Positions 8,861-18,637 of a stretch of DNA of 64,000 nucleotides are shown here, piece by piece; the stretch's first letter is position 1, and each line of letters begins with the position of its first letter. The position numbers were made by a program, and so were the translations under genes. This DNA comes from JAHZMA01 sp965205905. GTDB taxonomy: Bacteria; Pseudomonadota; Alphaproteobacteria; JABAAW01; JAHZMA01. The stretch is taken from NCBI GenBank assembly GCA_965205905.1, contig CBDBHZ010000012.1, forward strand, positions 186,001-250,000. The letters are read 5' to 3'. The notes beneath the pieces were generated by a model. The model had not been told where the DNA came from, did not search any database, and saw only the letters and a program-made list of their open reading frames with translations.

Positions 8861-9727
8861 TTAATTTCTAGCAGGCAACAGCCCTTGTGGGCGTAAAATC
8901 AAAATGCCAGCAAGTAGAATATAAATGGTAACAGCGGCGATTTGTGGAAAAAATACCGCGCCAAACACTTCCAAAAACCCAACAATGAACGCGCCCAATA
9001 TCGCCCCTTGCAGACTGCCCAATCCGCCAATCACCACCACAATTAAAGCAGGGATTAAAATATCAACGCCCATCGATGTGGTGGCGGCAAATACAGGCAC
9101 GGCAACAATGCCTGCCAAGCCTGCCAATGCACAGCCAATGCAGAATACGATAAAGAATAATTGCTCAACATTGATACCCAAAGATGCCGCCATCGTCTCG
9201 TTTTCAACCGATGCCCGAATCATCGCGCCGATTTGTGTGCGGTTTAGCACCAGCCACAAAACACTCATCATCAATCCACCTAACCCGATAATAAACAAGC
9301 GATAGGTGGGGTAGGTAACGCCGAATAAATCAGTGGTGCCAACAAAAATTGGCGGCGTCTGTAGCCCTAACTCCACATCGCCCCAGATGATACGCACCAC
9401 TTCAATGAAAATTAGAATAAGCCCGAATGTTACCAAAACTTGGCTCATATGCCCTGCATTGCGTAACCTATCAAGCAACGCCCAATATAGCAAGCCGCCA
9501 ATCAGTGCCACCATCACTGGCGCAAGCAGAAAGGCAATCCAGTAATTACCAGTGAGAGTGGCGATAGAAATGCCGATATACGCGCCCATCATGTAAAGCG
9601 CGCCATGCGCCAGATTGATAAAATGCAACAGCCCAAAAATCACGGTTAGCCCGATGGAAAGCAAAAATAACAGCATAGAATATTGCATGGCATTCAGCAG
9701 TTGCAAAATGATAAAATCGCTATTCAT
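8861..9727 (-). CDS. livH: Branched-chain amino-acid-type ABC transporter permease LivH
   Basis: Inner-membrane permease of 288 residues. The N-terminal GLTVIFGLLHFINLAHGALYMMGAY block is the LivH hallmark; the cytoplasmic ATPase-contact loop MIRASVENETMAASLGINVEQL is near residue 170, and VIGGLGSLQGAILGAFIVG follows. It begins 35 bp after the binding-protein gene and lies 11 bp before livM. The transporter as a whole probably imports amino acids or another small organic acid; the sequence does not fix the substrate. Confidence 0.92.
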   Translation of the reverse strand: MNSDFIILQLLNAMQYSMLLFLLSIGLTVIFGLLHFINLAHGALYMMGAYIGISIATLTGNYWIAFLLAPVMVALIGGLLYWALLDRLRNAGHMSQVLVTFGLILIFIEVVRIIWGDVELGLQTPPIFVGTTDLFGVTYPTYRLFIIGLGGLMMSVLWLVLNRTQIGAMIRASVENETMAASLGINVEQLFFIVFCIGCALAGLAGIVAVPVFAATTSMGVDILIPALIVVVIGGLGSLQGAILGAFIVGFLEVFGAVFFPQIAAVTIYILLAGILILRPQGLLPARN

Positions 9728-9762
9728 GATGCTACCTTTACATCAGTTATCAGGTGATTATG

Positions 9763-10929
9763 TTATAACTGGCAGCCATTCGGCGCATCGCGGACATTCT
9801 TAACCGTATCAATCATTTTCTGCGTCAGCTTGCCATTTTCTTTCACAGTTTCGTAAACATAGATATTCTGCACCACATTATTGGTTTTCTTATCAATAGA
9901 AAGCGGTCCACGCGGTCCAGTATATTTGACGTTGGTGAGGTTTTTCGCGATTGCTTTTTTATCACTGCCACCTGCTGATACAGCGCGCATTAAGAGTTGT
10001 GCGGCATCGTAACCCTGCACATCATATTCTGATGGGGCGCGGTTATGTTTTTTCTGATAGGCGGTAACAAATTTTTTGTTCTCCGCACTTTCAAGCGTTG
10101 GCACATAATGTAAGGCGGTTTTCACCCCCACAGCCGCATCGCCTTGTGCATTCACATAGAGTGATGAGGTAAGAAATCCCGAACCGTAAAGCGGCGTTTT
10201 AATGGCGTATGAGCCATATTGCTTGACGAAATTGATTGCCTCACCACCTGCGTAAAAGACATAGATGGCATCAGCGCCAGATGAGGCGGCTTTGGTGAGA
10301 TAGGCACCGAAATCTTTGGTCTGCCCAAATGGCGTATATTCCGAACCGATGACTTTACCACCTGCGGCTTCAAAAGTTTCAGCGAATGATTCTATCATCT
10401 GATGCCCTGCGGCATAATCAGGTGCTAATGTATAGACAGAATTGATGCCCTGTTTTTTCAGCCATGGTCCCATCGGGCGGTTAATCTGCCCGTTAGAAAA
10501 AGAAACCCTCACAATATAGGGCGAGCAAGATTTGCCAGTGGCGTGATTATTGCCCGCATTGGCAACAATCAAAGGCGTTTTTGAATTATCAACAAAATCC
10601 CGCAACGCGCCAAGCACACCTGAAGAAACAATGCCAACAATCACATCAACCTTATCTTGCAACACCAATTTACGGGTTTTGGCAAGCGCAATCGGTGGCT
10701 TCACTTCGGTATCTTCGCGGATGATGGTGAATTCATCGGCGCGGCCTGCTTCTTCTAATGCGAATTGAAAGCCATCGGTGATGCTGTTGCCCATCACGGC
10801 ATAGGTGCCAGAATAGGGCAGTAAAATGCCTATCTTTGTTTTTGCGGTTGCAGTGGCTGATACGCCTAAAGCTGTGGCAATAAAGGGGGCAAATATAAAT
10901 ATCGCCATTTTTAGATATAATTTTTTCAT
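9763..10929 (-). CDS. Periplasmic substrate-binding protein of the Liv-type ABC transporter
   Basis: Type I periplasmic binding protein (Peripla_BP_6-like) of about 388 residues. A classical signal peptide (MKKLYLKMAIFIFAPFIATA...ATAKT) precedes the KIGILLPYSGTYAVMGNSITDGF domain start. Ligand-cleft motifs such as GIVSSGVLGAL and NAGNNHATGKSC follow. The upstream in-frame extension to 11010 lacks a plausible start context, so the ATG at 10929 (just before the signal peptide) is chosen. A Cys near the C-terminus (NGCQL) and one in GKSCSPY may form a disulfide. The ligand is unknown; overall it resembles binding proteins grouped with amino-acid or aromatic-acid Liv systems. Confidence 0.9.
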   Translation of the reverse strand: MKKLYLKMAIFIFAPFIATALGVSATATAKTKIGILLPYSGTYAVMGNSITDGFQFALEEAGRADEFTIIREDTEVKPPIALAKTRKLVLQDKVDVIVGIVSSGVLGALRDFVDNSKTPLIVANAGNNHATGKSCSPYIVRVSFSNGQINRPMGPWLKKQGINSVYTLAPDYAAGHQMIESFAETFEAAGGKVIGSEYTPFGQTKDFGAYLTKAASSGADAIYVFYAGGEAINFVKQYGSYAIKTPLYGSGFLTSSLYVNAQGDAAVGVKTALHYVPTLESAENKKFVTAYQKKHNRAPSEYDVQGYDAAQLLMRAVSAGGSDKKAIAKNLTNVKYTGPRGPLSIDKKTNNVVQNIYVYETVKENGKLTQKMIDTVKNVRDAPNGCQL

Positions 10930-11086
10930 TGATAGCTCTCTCTGATTTGTTGGGGCAATGATGGTTAAGATTATGCAATATGCAATGCGTGATGTAAAGC
11001 AATATATCAATATTTATTGCCAATAAATAGCACAATATGTTACAAATAATGATACAGAAGCGATGCAATGATAGGAGAGATAAATC

Positions 11087-11794
11087 ATGCTAGATTTTGA
11101 TGAGATTTATAAAATATTAGAAGCCAATGGTAACGCGCAAGCGTGTAAAACCTATCTTAAACATGGTGCGAAAATGCCGCTATTTGGCGTCAGCTTTAAG
11201 GTGCTTGGCGATTTACGCAAAAAGATTAAAATCAATCATTCATTGGCAGACGAATTATGGCAAAGTGGCAATTCCGATGCCAGAATCTTGGCATTGATGG
11301 TGGCAGACCCCGCACAGATGACACTTGAAAAAGCCGAAAGCTGGCTGGGTGATGAAAGTGTATTTTATCTACACTCTAATTATATGGGTGGGCTGATGGC
11401 GAAATCCGATATTGGCATGGCATTATTTGAAAAATGGTCACAAAGCGATAGTGATAACGAGCTTTTCAAACATTGCGCTTACGATACGCTCTCTACCATG
11501 CTCAAAAACGGTATTGTGATTCCACAACAGAAGCTGTTGACAATGATTGAGGTGATTGTGGCTGAGATTCATACATCTCCGAATCGCGCGCGCAACGCTA
11601 TGAATATGAGCCTGATTGCGATAGGGGTGTATGGCGCGGAAATGAAAGATGCGGCGATAACAGCGGCGCGTAAAATCGGTAAAGTTGAGGTTGATCATGG
11701 CGATACCAGTTGCAAAACTGTTGACGCTGAAAACTATATCTTGAAATCAATCGCGCATCGTGATAAGAAGAAAAAACTTGCAAAAGCAAAATAA
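11087..11794 (+). CDS. DNA alkylation repair protein, AlkD-like HEAT-repeat glycosylase
   Basis: A 235-residue all-helical protein of the DNA_alkylation (AlkC/AlkD) type, whose characterised members excise alkylated bases while clasping DNA in a curved HEAT-like stack. Recognisable pieces are YLKHGAKMPLFGVSFKVLGDLRKKIK near the N-terminus, LADELWQSGNSDARILALMVADP and AESWL...LHSNYMGGLMAKS. A basic tail (KKKKLAKAK) suits DNA contact. The gene overlaps nothing and has GGAGAGA eight bases before the ATG. It is divergent from the liv operon, and is possibly co-transcribed with the ankyrin gene 46 bp downstream. Confidence 0.8.
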   Translation: MLDFDEIYKILEANGNAQACKTYLKHGAKMPLFGVSFKVLGDLRKKIKINHSLADELWQSGNSDARILALMVADPAQMTLEKAESWLGDESVFYLHSNYMGGLMAKSDIGMALFEKWSQSDSDNELFKHCAYDTLSTMLKNGIVIPQQKLLTMIEVIVAEIHTSPNRARNAMNMSLIAIGVYGAEMKDAAITAARKIGKVEVDHGDTSCKTVDAENYILKSIAHRDKKKKLAKAK

Positions 11795-11840
11795 AATAGG
11801 TTATTATGAGAACAATAAAATATTACAGGGGGATAGAAAA

Positions 11841-13124
11841 ATGCGTGCATTAAAAACAATCATTATTATGATTATATTCAGCTTCAGTATGGCTGATATG
11901 GCGTTAGCCAAAGATAAATTGAAAGCCAATGATATTAAACTGGCACATTATTATATTGTGTTGGTGAATTATAACGTTATTGGGCAGATAAAGCCTGCCG
12001 ATGCTGATAATATCATGAAGGTGCTGAAAAAACTAAAAAAGAATGATAGAATCAAGCTTCTCAATGCCGATAGAGAAATTGTCTATAATGCTGTCAAAAT
12101 ATTTTCAGAAACCAGCCTGTCTGACCTCAAAAAAAGCATTGATGTTTCTTCGCTGAACCAATCTAATCTCATTGAATTAAACTCGGTGAGTGAGGGGCGT
12201 AGCCCTTTGATGACGGTGGCATATAATTATTCTACTTATTCTGATAGTATCGTTCCTCTCAAATCATTATTGGCATTTTACCTTGATGCAAAGGCTGATA
12301 TTAATGTTAAAGATATCAGTAGCGGTAGAACTGCGCTCATCTATACCAGCAATATGGATATGATGAAAACACTGATTGATAATGGCGCTGATGTGAACAT
12401 TAAAAATCATTATGGTGATACCGCGCTACATTATTATGGCGTTGGTGATGTAGAGATTGCAAGGTTGCTGATAGGTAATGGCGCAAAAATTGATGCTGTT
12501 AATGATAGTGGCGATACCCCGTTAATGCGGGCATATACAGCTTCTGTTGCCCGTTTATTAATTGAAAAAGGTGCGGATGTGAATGCCAAAAACGAATCAG
12601 GGCAAACCCCTTTGATGATGGTGAGCGATACTGAAGTGGTGAGGGTGCTGATTAGTAAAGGTGCTGATGTTAATGTAAGGGCAGAAGATAACGCAACGCC
12701 ATTATTTAATGCGCGCAGTGTAGGGATAGCACGATTGCTGATTGAAAAGGGCGCTGATGTTAATGCCGTTAATGATTATGGTTGCACGCCTTTAATGTGT
12801 GTGGGCGATGCCGAAATTGTACGATTGCTGATTGAAAAAGGCGCAGATATTAATGCGCGTGATGAATCAGGACAAACTGCATTGGGCAGAACTTACTCAC
12901 CAGAAATTGCAAGTCTGTTGATTGAAAAAGGTGCGGATATTCATGCGCGCGATGAAAATGGACGCACCATATTGATGCAAGCAAATGAACCAAGCATTGT
13001 AAGAATGCTATTGGAAAAAGGTGCTGATATCAATGCTGTGGATTATACTGGCGAGACCAAACTGGAATCATCATACACTTCTGACGAGGTGAAAGCAGTA
13101 TTGCAGGAGTTTGCCGCAAAATAA
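11841..13124 (+). CDS. Secreted ankyrin-repeat protein
   Basis: A 427-residue protein with a signal peptide (hydrophobic residues 5-20, ending MALAKDK), a 100-residue helical leader domain, and then about nine to ten ankyrin repeats from roughly residue 120 onward. Each repeat carries the G-A-D-(V/I)-N-(A/V) beta-turn and TPLM/TALG motif (for example LLIEKGADVNAKNESGQTPLM). The repeats are unusually short, about 30 residues with little spacing, and near-identical codons (GGTGCTGATGTTAATG) recur, so the array probably grew by internal duplication. The ATG at 11841 follows GGGGGATAG; an upstream in-frame start at 11760 would sit inside the preceding gene. Target unknown; periplasmic location inferred from the signal peptide. 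Confidence 0.82.
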   Translation: MRALKTIIIMIIFSFSMADMALAKDKLKANDIKLAHYYIVLVNYNVIGQIKPADADNIMKVLKKLKKNDRIKLLNADREIVYNAVKIFSETSLSDLKKSIDVSSLNQSNLIELNSVSEGRSPLMTVAYNYSTYSDSIVPLKSLLAFYLDAKADINVKDISSGRTALIYTSNMDMMKTLIDNGADVNIKNHYGDTALHYYGVGDVEIARLLIGNGAKIDAVNDSGDTPLMRAYTASVARLLIEKGADVNAKNESGQTPLMMVSDTEVVRVLISKGADVNVRAEDNATPLFNARSVGIARLLIEKGADVNAVNDYGCTPLMCVGDAEIVRLLIEKGADINARDESGQTALGRTYSPEIASLLIEKGADIHARDENGRTILMQANEPSIVRMLLEKGADINAVDYTGETKLESSYTSDEVKAVLQEFAAK

Positions 13125-13192
13125 ATAAGAGGTGATGTATTTATCATAATGGTTAAAGCCTCGTGATTATTATTTTAGAAAGTTAGATTATA

Positions 13193-13879
13193 ATGAATAA
13201 AAAAGTTGATTTTGATGAATATGCAGATAATTATGAAAAATTATTGCAAGACCAGCTTGCGTTTTTTAGCAATGATAGGGATTATTTTTCGGCATATAAG
13301 GTTAATATATTGCAAAATATATGTAAGAAACATGATATTAATCCATCTGCGATTTTAGAATTTGGCAGTGGTATCGGGCTTAATTTACCGTTTTTGCAAC
13401 AAAACTTTCCAAACAGTGATGTCTATGCCAGTGATATTTCAGAAAAAAGCATGGACTATATCAAGCAAAATTATGAAGGCATTATATGTGTTCAAGATAA
13501 AGAATTAGAGCAAAATAAATATGATTTAATTTTCGTTGCGGGTGTTTTTCACCATATTGCGCCAGAATTAAGAAGAGACGTTGTAAAACGGCTGCTTAAT
13601 TTACTGAATAAAAATGGCGTTATTTGTGTGTTTGAACATAATCCCTACAACCCTGTTACCCGCCATATGGTGAATACATGCCCGTTTGATGAAGATGCGG
13701 TATTGCTAACAAAGCGCGGGCTAAAAGAGACATTGCTACAACATGGAAATGCAAAAATTGTTGATTCAGGCTATTGTTTATTTTTTCCAGAAAAATTAAA
13801 AAAGGTAGCTTTTTTAGAAAGCTTTTTGACAAAAATTCCGTTAGGCGGGCAACATTACATCTGCGTTACATCAACATAA
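13193..13879 (+). CDS. Class I SAM-dependent methyltransferase
   Basis: A 228-residue Rossmann-type methyltransferase. Motif I ILEFGSGIGLNLPFL (about residue 54) binds S-adenosylmethionine, VYASDISEKSMDYI (about 75) supplies the acidic residue for the ribose, and FVAGVFHHIAPELR (about 111) is motif IV/post-IV. The substrate cannot be told. It lies head-to-head (convergent ends, 16 bp apart) with the glycan-type cluster and may belong to it functionally, methylating a saccharide or lipid, but the strand is opposite. Base composition is notably AT-rich, like the cluster beside it. Confidence 0.85.
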   Translation: MNKKVDFDEYADNYEKLLQDQLAFFSNDRDYFSAYKVNILQNICKKHDINPSAILEFGSGIGLNLPFLQQNFPNSDVYASDISEKSMDYIKQNYEGIICVQDKELEQNKYDLIFVAGVFHHIAPELRRDVVKRLLNLLNKNGVICVFEHNPYNPVTRHMVNTCPFDEDAVLLTKRGLKETLLQHGNAKIVDSGYCLFFPEKLKKVAFLESFLTKIPLGGQHYICVTST

Positions 13880-13895
13880 AGATTAAATTGTTGTT

Positions 13896-15587
13896 TTAAT
13901 TTTGCAAAATGTAAATATTATAGCGTTCTGTATCACCTAAATACGGTGGAAAATTGGTGATTTTTTGCATATCATCACCATATTGCGCTTGTAGTGTTTG
14001 CCATGCCTCATTACTGATTCCATTGCGCCAGAATATGATGAAATCATAATCATTGGGCTGCCATTTATCTATTTGCCACTTATCTATTTGAATGCATTTT
14101 AAGCGCGCGGTTTGTTTTTCTAAATCACGGCTGTAGCATGGTTGAAAAGAAGAGAGATGGAAATCATGCGTTGGCGTGATATTTTTGAGCATCAAAAAAT
14201 GATTAGAAACAGTATATGAGCTATGAAAATTGTTACTATTTTGAACGCTATAGTGGAAAATTTTATTGATTTTGGAGATATCAAGCGGAAGGTTACTTCT
14301 AAAGGCGCGCATTTGATATTGTTGGATTTTTTCTGTCCGAATATCACTGGCAAGATTTTGCACGGATTTCACCGTATCAAGCATTATAAAGCTGGCACTC
14401 AGCAAAGCAAAACCCACATATTTAAAATTCTTCTGCCATGTAATGTTTTTAAGATAATAACAAGCGGCAAGTAAAATGCTTAATTCAGCGATACAGAAGT
14501 AATATAAATGATAGAATTTAAGATATATAATAACGAAAGCATAAAACAGCCCGCCAATAAACAGCATCAGTGAAAATTGGTGTTTTGCCAAATTTTTATA
14601 ATCAATGATATAGGCAAGCCCCATTAAAATAATAAGCGAAAATAACGGGTAACGGGTAAATTGTGCTATCAGATAATCACCATAATTGATTTGTTTGGCA
14701 CCGTAAGTTGTAGCGCTATCAAACACGATAAAGTTAAAAACAATATAAAGGGTAAGAAATAAGGTTGAGATGGCGATAAGTAAAAACTCTATTGGTGTTT
14801 TGCGGGGCAGTGATAATACAATATCAGCAAAACTAATGCGCCTTTGATAAAGCCTGAATAATAATGATATGCCTGCAAAACTTGCCAAATAGATGAAAAT
14901 CGGTTCTTTAAAATAAAGCGCGGTATTGGCGCAAAGAAAGACAACTAGCAGATAAATTGGCTTTTCGGTTTTGAAAAAATTGATGAGACAATAAAGGAAT
15001 AAAATAATAAGAAATAGACTATTCCTATCGGGTATCATCACATTGGTAAAAGGAATAAAAAATGATGAATTAATGATTATCACACAAGTGGCAAGCAGTT
15101 TGAATGCTAGTTTTTCAAAAGGAATAATGAAAACCAGTAGAAAAACAGTGACTATAAATTGCAATGTAACAAGCAAAAATGGGATATAGGGGGTGCAGTT
15201 TGATAGAGTTAATATCGGCGATAAAATGCTCCATTCTTGGGCACTAAATGGCACAAAGCGATTCTCCCAATTAATTTGAATCGGAAAAATTTTAAGGTTG
15301 CATGTCAATTCATCAAAAGTGAGAATGCTATCAAAATGCTTGAAGCCGCTTGGGAAAAAATTATTCCATATCAAAAATCCAATGATGATGAATAATAGAA
15401 GATAGGCGGCTATATCGCTGAGTGATTGCGGTTTTAACGATTTTGAGTGCGTGCTAAATATGCTTTGCTCAATTTCATAAGCCACGCCCATACGCTTGCT
15501 GATATAAAGATAATAAGCGATAATCCCTAAAAAACTGATCGCAATCAGTAATAATAAAATATACTCATCTAAATGATTAGCGAACAT
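13896..15587 (-). CDS. GT-C-like polytopic membrane protein, paralog 3 of a tandem family
   Basis: A 563-residue integral membrane protein with about eleven hydrophobic spans in the first 400 residues and a soluble C-terminal domain of about 150 residues. Shared with the genes at 15597 and 18638 are FIIPFEKLA, VMIPDRNS, FKTEKPIYLL, ANTALYFKE, KHQFSLMLF, ACYYLKNI, QAQYGD and the final GDTERYNIYILQN. The first periplasmic loop holds acidic residues (FDSILTFDE) where GT-C transferases place their catalytic Asp/Glu; lipid-linked sugar transfer is therefore inferred, not shown. It is the most diverged of the three copies. An in-frame duplication makes QIDKWQIDKW near residue 500. It ends the operon that begins with the GtrB-like gene. 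Confidence 0.7.
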   Translation of the reverse strand: MFANHLDEYILLLLIAISFLGIIAYYLYISKRMGVAYEIEQSIFSTHSKSLKPQSLSDIAAYLLLFIIIGFLIWNNFFPSGFKHFDSILTFDELTCNLKIFPIQINWENRFVPFSAQEWSILSPILTLSNCTPYIPFLLVTLQFIVTVFLLVFIIPFEKLAFKLLATCVIIINSSFFIPFTNVMIPDRNSLFLIILFLYCLINFFKTEKPIYLLVVFLCANTALYFKEPIFIYLASFAGISLLFRLYQRRISFADIVLSLPRKTPIEFLLIAISTLFLTLYIVFNFIVFDSATTYGAKQINYGDYLIAQFTRYPLFSLIILMGLAYIIDYKNLAKHQFSLMLFIGGLFYAFVIIYLKFYHLYYFCIAELSILLAACYYLKNITWQKNFKYVGFALLSASFIMLDTVKSVQNLASDIRTEKIQQYQMRAFRSNLPLDISKINKIFHYSVQNSNNFHSSYTVSNHFLMLKNITPTHDFHLSSFQPCYSRDLEKQTARLKCIQIDKWQIDKWQPNDYDFIIFWRNGISNEAWQTLQAQYGDDMQKITNFPPYLGDTERYNIYILQN

Positions 15588-15596
15588 TGTTTTTTT

Positions 15597-17261
15597 CTAT
15601 TCATTATTCTCATTTTGCAAAATATAAATATTATAACCTTCTGTATTACCCATCCATGATGGGAAATCGCTGATTCTTTGCAACCTTTCGCCATATTGTG
15701 CCTGTAGTGATTGCCATTTTGCATCATTGAAGCTGTTACGATAAATTATCGTAACATCATAATCATCAGGATTCCATTTATCAAATTGCACAGTTATTGT
15801 GCCATCTGCATTTTTTGTGCTAAAATTGTAAAAACTATATTCCTCAATGCGAAATTTTGGTCTTATATTGGTGACTGTCAGGTGAGTGACACCTTTTGTA
15901 GGTATTCGTGTGCTGTAATAAAAAACGTGATTCGTATCAGTATAGTTAAGCGGCAAATTCTGTTGCAGGGAGATAAATTGATATTGGATGATTTTATATT
16001 TTTTAAGGTCATTATATAGATTTTGTGGACTTTTTATGGTGAAAGACACACTAAAAGCGACGAGCAATAATGCAAAGCCACGCCATTTCAGATTTTTTTG
16101 CCATGAAATATTTTTAAGATAGTAGCAACCTGCAAGAATAATACTTAGCTCCGCAATGGTATAATAATAAAACTCCTCTCTTTTAAGCAGACTCATTGCC
16201 AACGCATAAAGTAACCCACTCACAAACAGCATTAATGAAAATTGATGCTTTTGAATATTTTTAATGTCAATACTATAGCCGATGACCATTATAATGATAA
16301 AGCTAAATAAAGGATAATGATAGAAACGCCCAACGATATAGTGAATATAATTTGCATCACTTGCACCATAAACTCTCGTGTCTGGATGGATGATAACAGC
16401 AAAAATAAACCATAAGATAATGAAATACAGAGATAATATTGGTAGTAAAATTTCTAACGGCTGTTTGCGAATAAGCCTGAGGGGCGAGAAAATATCAGGT
16501 AATCTAAATTGCTTTTGATAGAGGTGAAAGCAAAATGCTGTGAATGCGAAACTCACGAAATAAACAAACATTGTTTCTTTAAAATAAAGCGCGGTATTGG
16601 CACAAATAAAAGCAATTAATAGATAAATTGGCTTTTCAGTTTTAAAAAAATGAACAAGGCAATATAGAAATAACGCCAGTAGAAAGACAGTGTTTCTATC
16701 AGGAATCATCAATGTGCTAAAGGAAGTAAAAAATGATGCATTGCTGATGATAATAGCAAGAGCAAATAAACGCCATGCCAGTTTTTCAAATGGGATGATA
16801 CAAAATAAAAGATAGGCAGTAACAAAAGTTTGTGCTACGACTAAGGAAAATGGAATATAGAGATTGCAATTGGTTGCCGCTAATAATGGGGCGAGAATAC
16901 TCCATTCTTGATGCCCAAAAGGAAAAAAACGAGCTTTATGATAGGTTGTAAATTGAATTCTTCTACCATCACATATTGAGGTAAAAATATGTGCTATTTC
17001 ATCACCAAGTTGAAAGCCAACTGGAAATAAATTATCCCAAATCAGGATTGCAAAAACCACCAATAATGCAAAATAGGCGAGATAATCAATCAAAATTTTC
17101 GGCTTTAACGAGGGTATGGTATAATTTGAGAAACTCTCTTTTTCGTGTTTGTAAATATGAGGTAAATTATTTTTGATTAAGTAATAAAAAATAACGATAG
17201 CAACATAGCTACTGCCAATTCCTAGTAATAATACTTTTTCATCTAAATATAGTGGTTGCAT
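15597..17261 (-). CDS. GT-C-like polytopic membrane protein, paralog 2 of a tandem family
   Basis: A 554-residue membrane protein very similar along its whole length to the product of 18638-20305 (same start MQPLYxDEKxLLLGIGSSY and same end GYNIYILQNExN). About eleven hydrophobic spans are followed by a C-terminal globular part. The loop after the second span reads FPVGFQLGDEIAHIF, with the DE pair expected in GT-C glycosyltransferases. The start follows the RBS-like GGAAAGAGATTG, which itself sits just after the orphan tail described at 17278. It probably adds or modifies sugars on a polyprenol-linked surface glycan together with the GtrB-like enzyme; this is inference from fold type and neighbours. 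Confidence 0.72.
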   Translation of the reverse strand: MQPLYLDEKVLLLGIGSSYVAIVIFYYLIKNNLPHIYKHEKESFSNYTIPSLKPKILIDYLAYFALLVVFAILIWDNLFPVGFQLGDEIAHIFTSICDGRRIQFTTYHKARFFPFGHQEWSILAPLLAATNCNLYIPFSLVVAQTFVTAYLLFCIIPFEKLAWRLFALAIIISNASFFTSFSTLMIPDRNTVFLLALFLYCLVHFFKTEKPIYLLIAFICANTALYFKETMFVYFVSFAFTAFCFHLYQKQFRLPDIFSPLRLIRKQPLEILLPILSLYFIILWFIFAVIIHPDTRVYGASDANYIHYIVGRFYHYPLFSFIIIMVIGYSIDIKNIQKHQFSLMLFVSGLLYALAMSLLKREEFYYYTIAELSIILAGCYYLKNISWQKNLKWRGFALLLVAFSVSFTIKSPQNLYNDLKKYKIIQYQFISLQQNLPLNYTDTNHVFYYSTRIPTKGVTHLTVTNIRPKFRIEEYSFYNFSTKNADGTITVQFDKWNPDDYDVTIIYRNSFNDAKWQSLQAQYGERLQRISDFPSWMGNTEGYNIYILQNENNE

Positions 17262-17277
17262 TGTTTCAATCTCTTTC

Positions 17278-17345
17278 CTATTCGTTATTCTTATTTGGCA
17301 AAATATGAATATTGTTGCGTTCTGTATTGCCTATAAAAAATACCA
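17278..17345 (-). pseudogene. Orphan C-terminal tail of a lost GT-C-like paralog
   Basis: Between two genes, the minus strand encodes FFIGNTERNNIHILPNKNNE and a stop (TAG at 17278-17280). It matches the last ~20 residues of the neighbouring paralogs (GNTEGYNIYILQNENNE). It begins immediately after the stop codon of the 426-residue gene (17348), in a different frame and with no start codon of its own. The spacer to the next gene is also preserved. The simplest reading is that a further paralog stood here and was mostly replaced, leaving its 3' end. Confidence 0.8.
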
Positions 17346-17347
17346 GA

Positions 17348-18628
17348 CTATTTCAGCAAATTTTGTAAAAATGGATGAACGCGCTCAGTAACCTCTTTAT
17401 GGCTTGCCACCAATAGCAAAACCACCATACCGATATATAATGCCTGTTCAGATGCTGGCACATGATTACGCACGTTAGGAAAAACCATTTGCCATATTAG
17501 CCAACCCGTAAATGGGCAAAGCAAGATAAAAGAAAGCAAATATTTATAATGATTTTTAACAAATATCCAAATCAATGATATTGGTATCACCACCATCAGC
17601 AATATTGGCACCACGCATTTTTGCAGAACCTCTAAAATACTGGGGCGATAATGATTTGCTGCTTCAAACTTTGCATTACCAACGTCAGAAATAGAACGGT
17701 TGCTTGCGCGCAATTTCCATTCTTCAAATGGCACAATTTGCCAATGCACCAAAAGGGCTAATAATAAGCCGATAATGACTGCCAATGAGATAATCAAAAC
17801 AATTTTCAAATGCTTTTTAATGAAGGATAATAATGTTTCCGCTTTATCGATATTAACAAAACAAAGATAGATAGCAACAAAACTCGCCGCATGTAATGTA
17901 ATATATTCAAAGGAATGCAATGTTAATAATGTAAATAAAGTAACAATCAGCATTGCCGTTTTTAAGTAGTAACTTATATTTTTCTCGCGTCCAATCTGAT
18001 AATGAAAATAGATTGCCAACAATACCAAAGGCAGAGAACCTAATCCAAAATTATACCAAATATTAAAATCAGTTTCAACAAATGTCCAAAGCAAAGGCGC
18101 AATCAATAAGGGTATGATAGACCCGTTTCTATTATATAAAAACAGCAATATCAGTAACAGTGATATAAGGCTGAATGACAAAAAAACCATATATACCATA
18201 GCTTTTATAATTTTGAGATTTTTTACCCCTGTTGCCTTAATCACCAATGAGCCCAAATGTGTTGCCAAACGATATTGTGATGTATAATAGCCTACATTCA
18301 TATTATCTTGGTTGTTTTTTATGTTTTCTTGTATCGCGTTATTGAAATTTTCTATTGGTGCTTCTTCAGAATTGAAAAGCGGATAGCTATCATAATCAAA
18401 CATAACGATGGGATTCTTAAATGGTTGAAAATCAAAATTAATATCATTGGCATATCCCCATAATGATGAAAGCGATTGCGCTTCACCAAATGTATCAAAA
18501 TATTTGCGATAAGGCACAATCGATGATAGTGACTGAATGCAAATGATGATTGCAATAAAAATAAAAAACATTCTTTTTTGAAAGTCTAAATTTTTACTGA
18601 AAAATAAATCTAAAATTTTATTAACCAT
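17348..18628 (-). CDS. Polytopic membrane protein of a surface-glycan cluster, function unknown
   Basis: A 426-residue integral membrane protein with about ten hydrophobic spans and one large periplasmic loop after the first span (residues 40-125, SSLWGYANDINFDFQPFKNPI...). It is unrelated in sequence to the tandem paralogs beside it, but has the same broad layout as GtrC-type or other GT-C polytopic transferases. A second loop near residue 310 (EEWKLRASNRSISDVGNAKFEAANHYRP) is hydrophilic. It lies 9 bp after the paralog at 18638 and is followed by an orphan paralog tail, as if it was inserted into an ancestral array. No catalytic motif is recognised. Confidence 0.65.
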   Translation of the reverse strand: MVNKILDLFFSKNLDFQKRMFFIFIAIIICIQSLSSIVPYRKYFDTFGEAQSLSSLWGYANDINFDFQPFKNPIVMFDYDSYPLFNSEEAPIENFNNAIQENIKNNQDNMNVGYYTSQYRLATHLGSLVIKATGVKNLKIIKAMVYMVFLSFSLISLLLILLFLYNRNGSIIPLLIAPLLWTFVETDFNIWYNFGLGSLPLVLLAIYFHYQIGREKNISYYLKTAMLIVTLFTLLTLHSFEYITLHAASFVAIYLCFVNIDKAETLLSFIKKHLKIVLIISLAVIIGLLLALLVHWQIVPFEEWKLRASNRSISDVGNAKFEAANHYRPSILEVLQKCVVPILLMVVIPISLIWIFVKNHYKYLLSFILLCPFTGWLIWQMVFPNVRNHVPASEQALYIGMVVLLLVASHKEVTERVHPFLQNLLK

Positions 18629-18637
18629 TATTTTCTC

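Noticed and set aside
11760..11840. Upstream extension of the ankyrin gene
   Set aside because: It overlaps the AlkD-like gene and would hide the signal peptide; the ATG at 11841 has a GGGGGA ribosome site.
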